DNA of 64,000 nt, taken from the NCBI GenBank assembly GCA_910579965.1, contig CAJTWF010000001.1:21728-85727 (forward strand). Reading direction: 5' to 3'. A program made the translations under genes and the position numbers. This DNA comes from an uncultured Oscillospiraceae bacterium (GTDB lineage: Bacteria; Bacillota; Clostridia; Oscillospirales; Oscillospiraceae). This document shows positions 16,757 to 23,714 of the stretch, one piece after another (the stretch's first letter is position 1; each line of letters begins with the position of its first letter). Below the pieces are notes generated by a model. The model did no database searches. It worked only from the letters and a program-made list of their open reading frames with translations, and had not been told where the DNA came from.

Positions 16757-17818
16757 TCAGTTCACTCCTTTCTGAGCTTCGCGGATGCTGGAGAGCACCT
16801 GCTCCGGGCTGGGGATCATGCCGCCCGTCCGGTTGCACAGGCTCACAGGCCGCCGGCACTCCGTGGCCAGACGGACGTCCTCGATCATCTGGCCCATGTT
16901 CAGCTCCACGCACACGAAGCTCTTCACCTGGTCCGCCGCCTGGCGCAGGACCGCCTTGGGGAAGGGCCAGAGGGTGATGGGACGGATGAGCCCCGCCTTC
17001 ACGCCCTCCCGCCGGGCCTGCGCCACGGCGTTCTTGGCCACCCGGGAGGCGATGCCGAAGGCCACCACGCAGATCTCCGCGTCCTCCATCATGTACTGCT
17101 CGTACATGACCTCGTTCTCCTCCACCGCCTTGTACCGCTCATAGCGCTCAAAGTTCTTCTGCTCTAGCTCGTCGGACTTGAGGTAGAGGGAGTTGACGAT
17201 GTTGTGCTTTCTGCGCATCTTGGTGCCCGTGAGGGCCCAGGGCTTGTCGTAGGTCTCGACGGCCGCCTCCTCGAAGGTGATGGGCTCCATCATCTGCCCG
17301 ATGGTGCCGTCGGCCAGGATCATGGCGGTCATCAGGTACTTGTCCGCCAGATTGAACCCCTTGATGGTGAGGCTGGCCATCTCCTGGACCGAGGCCGGGG
17401 CCAGCACGATCATGCGGTAATCCCCGTGTCCGCCGCCCTTGGTGGCCTGGAAGTAGTCGGACTGGCTGGGCTGGATGCCCCCCAGCCCCGGGCCGCCCCG
17501 CTGGACGTTGACCACAAAGGCGGGCACGTCGGAGCCGGCTATGTAGCTCAGGCCCTCGCTCTTGAGGGAGATGCCGGGGCTGGAGGAGGAGGTCATCACC
17601 CGCATGCCCGCGGCGGCCGCGCCGTAGACCATGTTGATGGACGCGATCTCGCTCTCCGCCTGGAGGAACACGCCTCCGATCTTGGGCATCTTCTTGGCCA
17701 TGTAGGCGGCCACCTCCGTCTGGGGGGTGATGGGATAGCCGAAATAGTGGCGGCACCCGGCCCGGATGGCGGCCTCCGCAATGGCCTCGTTGCCCTTCAT
17801 CAATACTCTCTCTGCCAT
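16757..17818 (-). CDS. vorB: 2-oxoacid:ferredoxin oxidoreductase, alpha subunit (VorB type)
   Basis: A 353-residue alpha subunit, opening ERVLMKGNEAIAEAAIRAGCRHYFGYPITPQTEV with later MTSSSSPGISLKSEGLSY. This pattern is the one usually named VorB (3-methyl-2-oxobutanoate:ferredoxin oxidoreductase), though 2-oxoglutarate enzymes (KorA) look alike. It catalyses 2-oxo acid + CoA + oxidised ferredoxin to acyl-CoA + CO2, reversible at low potential. Neighbouring ilvE and acyl-CoA synthetases favour a branched-chain substrate. SD AAGGAGG before ATG 17818. Confidence 0.88.
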   Translation of the reverse strand: MAERVLMKGNEAIAEAAIRAGCRHYFGYPITPQTEVAAYMAKKMPKIGGVFLQAESEIASINMVYGAAAAGMRVMTSSSSPGISLKSEGLSYIAGSDVPAFVVNVQRGGPGLGGIQPSQSDYFQATKGGGHGDYRMIVLAPASVQEMASLTIKGFNLADKYLMTAMILADGTIGQMMEPITFEEAAVETYDKPWALTGTKMRRKHNIVNSLYLKSDELEQKNFERYERYKAVEENEVMYEQYMMEDAEICVVAFGIASRVAKNAVAQARREGVKAGLIRPITLWPFPKAVLRQAADQVKSFVCVELNMGQMIEDVRLATECRRPVSLCNRTGGMIPSPEQVLSSIREAQKGVN

Positions 17819-17828
17819 GTCGTCCTCC

Positions 17829-18035
17829 TTACTTCTCCACGGTGATGATGCAGTCCGGGCACATGGTGGCGCAGAACGCGCAGCCGATGCACTCCTCCTG
17901 GTTGGTCATCACCGCGGGGGAATAGCCCTTTTGGTTGATCTGGTCCCTGGCAATGGCCAGAATGTGCTTGGGACAGGCGCTGACGCACAGGCCGCAGCCC
18001 TTGCACAGATCGGTCTTAAAGGTTACTTTTGCCAT
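17829..18035 (-). CDS. 2-oxoacid:ferredoxin oxidoreductase, delta (ferredoxin) subunit
   Basis: A 68-residue 2[4Fe-4S] ferredoxin-like subunit with two full cysteine sets (C11, C14, C17, C21 and C49, C52, C55, C59). It carries electrons between the TPP site and free ferredoxin. First of the delta-alpha-beta-gamma genes; AAAGGAG precedes ATG 18035. Only 27 nt separate it from the preceding GNAT gene, so transcription likely runs in from upstream. Confidence 0.93.
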   Translation of the reverse strand: MAKVTFKTDLCKGCGLCVSACPKHILAIARDQINQKGYSPAVMTNQEECIGCAFCATMCPDCIITVEK

Positions 18036-18062
18036 AGTGGTCTCCTTTCTCTTTGCGGATAA

Positions 18063-18569
18063 TCACAGCTCCCGCTGCATGACAACAATGGTATAGCCGC
18101 CCCCATCGGTCTCGATTCCGGTGGGGGTAAACTGGTTTTTCACCCAGAAGGCCTCGCTCTCCGGGTTGCCCTTCACCCGCCCCAGGCGGACGGACCGGAA
18201 CCCCTGGTCCTTCAGGAGGTCCATAAGCTCGCTCACCAGGGCCGTGCCCACGCCCCGGCCCTGCAAGTCCTTTCGCAGGATGAACCAGCCTACAAAGGCG
18301 GTCTCCGGGTTGGGAAAATGGAGGATCAGATCCAGCGCGCCCCACAGCCGCCCGTCCCGGAAGTAGCCCAGGAAGTACTTGTCCTCGCTTGTGGTCCGGG
18401 GCGGCAGCTTGGTCAGGTCCCCCCGGAGGCCCTCCAGGGTGGGCTCCTCGCCCATGTATCGGTAGTAGGTGGGGTTGTCCTTTGCCAGGGCCAGCAGCTC
18501 CGGCAGGTCCTCCTCCGTGAGGCGGCGGACCTGGTATTGGGCGGATATATCTTGAAAAGAAAGCTCCAT
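18063..18569 (-). CDS. GNAT family N-acetyltransferase
   Basis: A 168-residue acetyltransferase. The acetyl-CoA loop appears as LRKDLQGRGVGTALVSEL (motif A, Q-x-x-G-x-G) at about residue 100, with the C-terminal beta strand YTIVVMQREL. Substrate unknown. Its ATG lies 6 nt after the stop of the upstream gene. Confidence 0.85.
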   Translation of the reverse strand: MELSFQDISAQYQVRRLTEEDLPELLALAKDNPTYYRYMGEEPTLEGLRGDLTKLPPRTTSEDKYFLGYFRDGRLWGALDLILHFPNPETAFVGWFILRKDLQGRGVGTALVSELMDLLKDQGFRSVRLGRVKGNPESEAFWVKNQFTPTGIETDGGGYTIVVMQREL

Positions 18570-18575
18570 CGTAGT

Positions 18576-19121
18576 TCATCTTCCTCCTATCAGCGATTTG
18601 AACTGCCGCTCCGTCATAGTTTGGCCCAGGATCTCCCATAACCGCTCCCCTGGGTTCTCCACAGGAGCGGGAGCGGGGACGCGCTCCTCCCATTCCTCCG
18701 CTGTTCCATACAGAAATGCGGACCAGTTTTCGTTCAGCGGTTTCCCGTTATACAGGGCAGTGATATACAGATTTTGCAGCAGCAGGTCAAATCCCTCGCG
18801 GAACCCCTTTGCGTCCAGGCCGGACACGGCCTTCAGAAAAGCGGTGTCCACAGCCGCCCCGTCTTCCAATATATCGTGTATCTTCTGCGCAGCCGGTGTC
18901 AACGGCTTTTTCCGCCGGATTTCCTTGAGCAGATAGTATGCTTTTGCGGACAGATATGTAGTCCGTTTTTTGAAGGCCTTGCAGTAAAACAGCTCCTGCC
19001 GGTCAATGAGTTCCGTCACATCGCTCCAGCTGCATCCAACATCCTCCAGCGCCGGCAGCTCAGGGTTGGTGTTGCATAATAAAATACCATTACGATCCAG
19101 ATAGCGCAAGAGCGGATTCAT
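18576..19121 (-). CDS. conserved hypothetical protein, possibly AlkZ/YcaQ-related
   Basis: A 181-residue soluble protein with a winged-helix-like pattern (DVTELIDRQELFYCKAFKKRTTYLSAKAYYLLKEIR). The opening RNGILLCNTNPELPALEDVG is reminiscent of small AlkZ-related proteins, but catalytic residues of that DNA glycosylase family are not evident and I am not confident. The start ATG 19121 has GGAGG 9 nt upstream; the coding start overlaps the end of the O-acetyltransferase gene. Confidence 0.6.
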   Translation of the reverse strand: MNPLLRYLDRNGILLCNTNPELPALEDVGCSWSDVTELIDRQELFYCKAFKKRTTYLSAKAYYLLKEIRRKKPLTPAAQKIHDILEDGAAVDTAFLKAVSGLDAKGFREGFDLLLQNLYITALYNGKPLNENWSAFLYGTAEEWEERVPAPAPVENPGERLWEILGQTMTERQFKSLIGGR

Positions 19122-19123
19122 TG

Positions 19124-19732
19124 TCAATAGTCCTCCACGTCAAACACGCGGTCTTTACAGTAGTATTTCCGGTCCTCCTCCGTGATCCTCCGGACAACCC
19201 TGCACGGGCTGCCCACGGCCACCACCCATTCGGGAATGTCCCTGGACACCACGCTCCCCGCGCCGATAACCGAGTTGCTGCCGACAGTCACCCCCGGCAG
19301 CAGGACCACATTGCCGCCGATCCACACGTTGTCCCCGATGGTGACAGGGAGGCCGTACTCATAGCCGGAGTTCCGGCTGTCCGGGTGGAGGGGGTGTCCG
19401 GCGGTATAGATGGAGACGTTGGGGGCGAACTGGACGTTGCTGCCGATGGTCACCTTGCCCACGTCCAGAATGGTGAGGTTGTAGTTGGCAAAGAAGTTGT
19501 CCCCCACCTCGATGTTCCAGCCGTAGTCACAGTGGAAGGGGGCGTTGATCCAGGGGTCCCTCCCGGTTTTTCCCAGCAGCTCCAGCAGCAGCCGCTGGGC
19601 CTTCTCCTCCTCGTCGGGGGGCAGCAGGTTGAAGGCGTGGAGCTTTCGCCGGCAGGCCATCCGCTCCTCGCTCAGCCCGTCCAGCCACGCCTTGTAGGGC
19701 AGGCCCGCCAGCATTCTCTCCTTCTGCGTCAT
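19124..19732 (-). CDS. maa: sugar O-acetyltransferase (maltose/galactoside type)
   Basis: A 202-residue left-handed beta-helix (hexapeptide) acetyltransferase. Markers: N-terminal Mac domain (MTQKERMLAGLPYKAWLDGL), FHCDYGWNIEVGDNFFANYN, and the catalytic His in IYTAGHPLHPDSRNSG. It transfers acetyl from acetyl-CoA to sugars or thiogalactosides. ATG 19732 is chosen over 19747 because AAAGGAG lies between them. Part of the packed run downstream of T-box 1. Confidence 0.9.
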   Translation of the reverse strand: MTQKERMLAGLPYKAWLDGLSEERMACRRKLHAFNLLPPDEEEKAQRLLLELLGKTGRDPWINAPFHCDYGWNIEVGDNFFANYNLTILDVGKVTIGSNVQFAPNVSIYTAGHPLHPDSRNSGYEYGLPVTIGDNVWIGGNVVLLPGVTVGSNSVIGAGSVVSRDIPEWVVAVGSPCRVVRRITEEDRKYYCKDRVFDVEDY

Positions 19733-19743
19733 AGGCTCTCCTT

Positions 19744-20454
19744 TCATCCGAACAGCGGCCGCGCTCTGGGCGGTCCCTTCTGCTCGGGCAAGTCAAAGTA
19801 CTTCTCCTGGAGCTTCATGGACAGAAGGCCAGGAACCCTGCCCTCCAGGGCCGCCGCCACGGTCTCCTCCGCGCTGGTCATCCAGAGGGGCAGACCGCTG
19901 AGCGCGCTCAGTCTCTCCATATAGGGCAGCGCCTCCAGCACCGTCTCCGCCGTGGTCTCGTGGGCCAGATTGGCGTTGTTGACAATGTCCGTGAAGGGCA
20001 GGCCCCCGGCCCTCTCGATCTCCCCCATGACCTCCAGGGCCTCCTCCGGGGTCCGGGTCAGGGGGCGGCAGGGGTTGGCCACAAAGGCCATCCGGTAGTT
20101 CCCCTCCTCCAGGATGAAGGGGGTGTACCGGCCCAGGGCGTAGGCCCCCCGGTCATCGCCGCCGATGTCCATCACCGCGTACAGGTCCCGGTCCTCCACC
20201 AGCCGGTAGGCCTCCGCCGGCAGGGCGGGCAGGTCCACGTTGGTGTTGGCGAACTGGGGGGAGATGAGCGCCACCCCCGCCGCCTCCAGCTCCCGGGCGC
20301 TGTCCTTGGTGCGGAAGTAGGGGTTGACGATGTCCAGGTCCGCAATGGCGGTCCGCCGGCCCTCCCGGGCCAGCAGCAGGGCGTAGTTGACGGCAATGTT
20401 GGTCTTTCCGGACCCGTAGTGTCCGGCGAACAGGGTGATTCGTTTATGGTCCAT
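19744..20454 (-). CDS. P-loop ATPase (MinD/ParA-like)
   Basis: A 236-residue protein beginning HKRITLFAGHYGSGKTNIAVNYALLLA; the Walker A is GHYGSGKT. DLDIVNPYFRTKD is the switch/Walker A' partner typical of the CobQ/MinD/ParA group. The real start is ATG 20454 (AAGGAG upstream); the longer frame is an artefact. Overlaps the upstream GNAT gene by 11 nt. Its role is unknown. Confidence 0.8.
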   Translation of the reverse strand: MDHKRITLFAGHYGSGKTNIAVNYALLLAREGRRTAIADLDIVNPYFRTKDSARELEAAGVALISPQFANTNVDLPALPAEAYRLVEDRDLYAVMDIGGDDRGAYALGRYTPFILEEGNYRMAFVANPCRPLTRTPEEALEVMGEIERAGGLPFTDIVNNANLAHETTAETVLEALPYMERLSALSGLPLWMTSAEETVAAALEGRVPGLLSMKLQEKYFDLPEQKGPPRARPLFG

Positions 20455-20947
20455 AGGGGGCTCCTTCGCTTTCTCTCCGCAGGGATTTTTCCATCTCGTC
20501 ATATACCAGGACCACGCCGTTCTCCACCGGCCAGCGGCCGCGCCGGACCGTCCGGTAGCCCCGGCGCCCGTACATCCGGAGGGCCGGCAGAGACGCCTCC
20601 AGCTGGGCGGCGGCGTGGCTCCGGGCAATCTCCGCCTCCAGCCGGTCCATGATGCGGCTGCCGTATCCCCGGCCCTGGAAGGGGGGCGCCACATAGACCC
20701 GGGTGATCTGGCTGTCCAGCCGGGTCCCGGTGCCGATGAGCGTCCCGTCCAGCCACAGCCCGTACACGCCGCCCCGCCGGATGTCCTCCCCCACCGCCTC
20801 CGGGGTGTGGAGGGCGCGGAACGCGTCCACAATCTCCCGGCAATAGTACCGGGGGTAGACCTCCTCCACCGTGCGCCGGACCAGCGCGGCGATCAGGGGG
20901 GCGCTGGCCTCCTCCGCCGGGAGCAGGCGGGCCGTGTCCAGGCCCAT
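20444..20947 (-). CDS. GNAT family N-acetyltransferase
   Basis: A 167-residue acetyltransferase with ITRVYVAPPFQGRGYGSRIMDRLE as the acetyl-CoA-binding motif A and a C-terminal domain ending near residue 165. Substrate unknown. Its ATG shares a base with the TAA stop of the acyl-CoA synthetase gene (TAATG), so the two are translationally coupled and under T-box 1. Confidence 0.85.
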   Translation of the reverse strand: MGLDTARLLPAEEASAPLIAALVRRTVEEVYPRYYCREIVDAFRALHTPEAVGEDIRRGGVYGLWLDGTLIGTGTRLDSQITRVYVAPPFQGRGYGSRIMDRLEAEIARSHAAAQLEASLPALRMYGRRGYRTVRRGRWPVENGVVLVYDEMEKSLRRESEGAPYGP

Positions 20948-23235
20948 TATAGCTGATTGCGGATGATCTTCCCACTGGTAGTTTTGGGCAGCTCATCCCG
21001 GAATACGATAATGCGGGGGTACTTGTAGGGGGCGGTGTGCTCCTTCACGTAGGTCTGGATCTCCTTTTTCAGCGCCTCCGTCCCCTCCGTGCCGGGCACC
21101 AGCACAATGCTGGCCTTCACCACCTGGCCCCGGACCTCGTCCGGCGCGGCGGACACGCCGCACTCCAGCACATAGGGCAGCTCCATGATGACGCTCTCGA
21201 TCTCAAAGGGCCCGATGCGGTAGCCGCTGGACTTGATGAGATCGTCCACCCGGCCCACGTACCAGAAGTACCCGTCCTCGTCCCGCCAGGCGGTGTCGCC
21301 GGTGTGGTAGAGCCCGTCGTGCCAGGCGGCGCTGGTGCTCTCCTCGCTGCGGTAGTAGCCCCGGAAGAGGCCGCAGATGTCCGTCCGCTCCGCCCGGATG
21401 CAGATCTCGCCCACCTGTCCGTCCGGGACCGGGTTCCCCTCCGGGTCCACCAGCTCCACCGGGTACAGGGGCACGGGCTTGCCCATGGACCCCACCTTGG
21501 GCCGCATACCCACCAGATTGCCGATCATCACCGTGGTCTCGCTCTGGCCGAAGCCCTCCATGAGGCTCAGTCCCGTGGCCTTCTGGAACTGGTGGAACAC
21601 CTCCGGATTCAGGGCCTCGCCGGCGATGGTGGCGTGCTGTACGCTGCTCAGATCGTACCGGCTCAGATCCTGCTTGATGAGCATCCGGTACATGGTGGGC
21701 GGCGCGCAGAAGGTGGTGATGCGGTACTTGGCGAACATGGGCAGGATGTCGGAGGCGTCGAAGCGGTCAAAGTCGTAGACAAACACCGCCGCCTCGTTGA
21801 GCCACTGGCCGTAGAGCTTACCCCACATGGCCTTGGCCCAGCCGGTGTCGCTGATGGTCAGGTGCAGGCCCTCCGGGTCCACGCAGTGCCAGTATTTGGC
21901 GGTGATGAAGTGGCCCAGGGGGTACTTGTAGCACTGGGTGGCCGCCTTGGGAAAGCCGGTGGTGCCGGAGGTGAAGAACATGAGCATCAGATCCTCCCCC
22001 GCCGGCGCGTCCTTGGCCCGGATGAACTCATCGGAGAAGAGGCGGAACTCCTGGTCAAAGTCGTGCCAGCCCTGGCGGCAGCCGTCCACCATGATCTTCA
22101 CCATGCCGGGGAACTGCGCCGCCGCCCGCTCCGCCTCCCAGGAGACCTCGCCGTTGGCGGTGCACACCACGGCGGAGATGCCGGCGGCCTCGTAGCGGTA
22201 GGCCAGATCGTGCTCCATCATCTGGTTGGAGGCCAGCAGGGCCACGGCCCCCAGCTTGTGGAGGCCCAGGATGGCGAACCAGAACTGGTAGTGCCGCTTC
22301 AGGATCAGCAGCACCCGGTCCCCCCGCTTGACGCCCAGGGACTGGAAGTAGTTGGCGGCCCGGGAGGAGTAGCGGGACATGTCCTGGAAGGTGAAGTAGC
22401 GCTCCGCCCCGCTGCGGTCCACGTGGAGCATGGCCAGCTTGTCGCCCTTGCGGCGGGCCAGGCCGTCCACCACGTCGAAGGCGAAGTTGAAGGCGTCCGC
22501 GTTCTTGAACTGGATCCGCTTCAGGGACCCGTCCTCCCCCTCCTCCACCTCGATGAACTTCTCCCAGATCCGGCTCTCCTGTCCGGCGGCGTCCGGCCGG
22601 CGCTCCAGCTTCTTCTCCCGGACCGGAGCCGGGGCCGCGTCCCCGGGCCCCTCCAGGACAATGGCGTAGAACACGCAGTCCTGGCCGCCGGTGGCGATCA
22701 TGCCGTGGGAGGCGGTGGAGTTGTAGTAGATGGTGTCGCCGGGGTTGAGGATCTCGATGTGCTCCCCCACCTGGACCTTCAGCTGGCCGGAGACCACGAT
22801 GTCGAACTCCTGGCCCTCGTGGGTGGTGCACTCGATGGGCCGCAGCTGGGCCTCGTCGGAGTACTCGGCCACCACGTACAGGGGCTCGGCCACCCGCTTT
22901 TTGAACCGGGCGGCCATGTTGTAGTAGGTCATGCCGTGGGCGTGCTCGATGTGCTGGCCCTCCCCGGCCCGGGTGAGGGTGTAGTTGCTCAGGCGGGGGC
23001 TGGAGCCCTCGATGATGTCGGTGACATCCACGCCGAAGGCCTGGGCGCAGCGGTAGATGAAGGCGAAGTTGAGATCGCTCTCCCCGGCCTCGCACAGGAG
23101 GTACTCCTCCAGGGGCACGCCGGTGAGGCGGGCCATGTCCCCGGCGGTGAGGCCCACGATCTCCCGCAGGTCCCGGATGCGCTGGGCCATCTCCTGGAGC
23201 TTGAAGTCCAGTCCGGTGGTGGGTTGCTGTTTCAT
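20947..23235 (-). CDS. XRE-HTH / cupin / AMP-binding acyl-CoA synthetase fusion, copy 1
   Basis: A 762-residue three-part protein. Residues about 17-75 look like an XRE helix-turn-helix, about 130-195 form a cupin (THEGQEFDIVVSGQLKVQVG, PGDTIYYNS, HGM), and about 245-740 form an acyl-CoA synthetase of the medium-chain (ACSM-like) type. Core motifs are FTSGTTGFPK (421-430), GFGQSETT, YHTGDTA, SSGYRIGPFEIES and the adenylation Lys K756 in TSGK. It should activate a carboxylic acid to acyl-CoA with ATP; the acid is not shown by sequence. ATG 23235 has AAGGAGG 9 nt upstream. It is preceded by a T-box leader, so it is induced by an uncharged tRNA. A close paralogue lies upstream. Confidence 0.88.
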   Translation of the reverse strand: MKQQPTTGLDFKLQEMAQRIRDLREIVGLTAGDMARLTGVPLEEYLLCEAGESDLNFAFIYRCAQAFGVDVTDIIEGSSPRLSNYTLTRAGEGQHIEHAHGMTYYNMAARFKKRVAEPLYVVAEYSDEAQLRPIECTTHEGQEFDIVVSGQLKVQVGEHIEILNPGDTIYYNSTASHGMIATGGQDCVFYAIVLEGPGDAAPAPVREKKLERRPDAAGQESRIWEKFIEVEEGEDGSLKRIQFKNADAFNFAFDVVDGLARRKGDKLAMLHVDRSGAERYFTFQDMSRYSSRAANYFQSLGVKRGDRVLLILKRHYQFWFAILGLHKLGAVALLASNQMMEHDLAYRYEAAGISAVVCTANGEVSWEAERAAAQFPGMVKIMVDGCRQGWHDFDQEFRLFSDEFIRAKDAPAGEDLMLMFFTSGTTGFPKAATQCYKYPLGHFITAKYWHCVDPEGLHLTISDTGWAKAMWGKLYGQWLNEAAVFVYDFDRFDASDILPMFAKYRITTFCAPPTMYRMLIKQDLSRYDLSSVQHATIAGEALNPEVFHQFQKATGLSLMEGFGQSETTVMIGNLVGMRPKVGSMGKPVPLYPVELVDPEGNPVPDGQVGEICIRAERTDICGLFRGYYRSEESTSAAWHDGLYHTGDTAWRDEDGYFWYVGRVDDLIKSSGYRIGPFEIESVIMELPYVLECGVSAAPDEVRGQVVKASIVLVPGTEGTEALKKEIQTYVKEHTAPYKYPRIIVFRDELPKTTSGKIIRNQL

Positions 23236-23270
23236 TGGTCAAATCCTCCTTGCAGTCTCCCCCTGGGGCA

Positions 23271-23572
23271 AACAAAAACTCGCCCCAAAGATACGGTAAT
23301 CTTTGAGACGAGTAAACATATACCCGCGGTACCACTCAAATTGCGCCCCACAGGACGCCGCTCATCGGGCTCCAGCAAGCCCTATGCACTCACGCGGCAG
23401 TCACGGGAAGGTTCTACTCCCGGGCAGCCCGGTTTCTTCCTTCCAACTCAGGAGCTACAAACTCTCGCTTCCGCCCTGCCGGCTCGCACCGTCCGCCGGC
23501 TCTCTGAAGGGCATCCCCGGAGCACTCTCCGTCATCGTTTTTATGCTGCGGCCACTGGCCGCTATTCGATTG
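23271..23572 (-). ncRNA. T-box riboswitch leader 1
   Basis: The minus-strand leader holds the stem I entry GAUGACGGAGAG, distal loop segment CAGAGAGCCGGC, the T-box UGGUACCGCGGGUA (23321-23334) and a terminator (14-bp stem 23279-23292 with 23299-23312, then five U). Uncharged tRNA binding would favour the antiterminator. The UGGU bulge pairs with an ACCA tRNA end. The nucleotide triplet beneath the specifier loop reads GUA (23456-23458), suggesting tRNA-Val, but the specifier call by eye is uncertain. Controls the acyl-CoA synthetase copy 1 run. Confidence 0.9.
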
Positions 23573-23579
23573 CAGTACC

Positions 23580-23609
23580 ATCTTACCATATCGCGGTGGG
23601 TCTGGTCAA
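23580..23609 (-). promoter_or_regulatory. promoter of T-box leader 1
   Basis: Minus strand TTGACC (23604-23609) and TAAGAT (23580-23585), spacer 18 bp, placed just before the first leader nucleotides. Confidence 0.65.
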
Positions 23610-23714
23610 GTGGAAAATTAAAATTATTTGCCGGGGGTGCATATCTATTCGGAAACTCCGGGGGCGCGGTTCTGTACGTTAGTCCCGGGGCCTGCGCGGC
23701 CCCGGGACCGCCGA

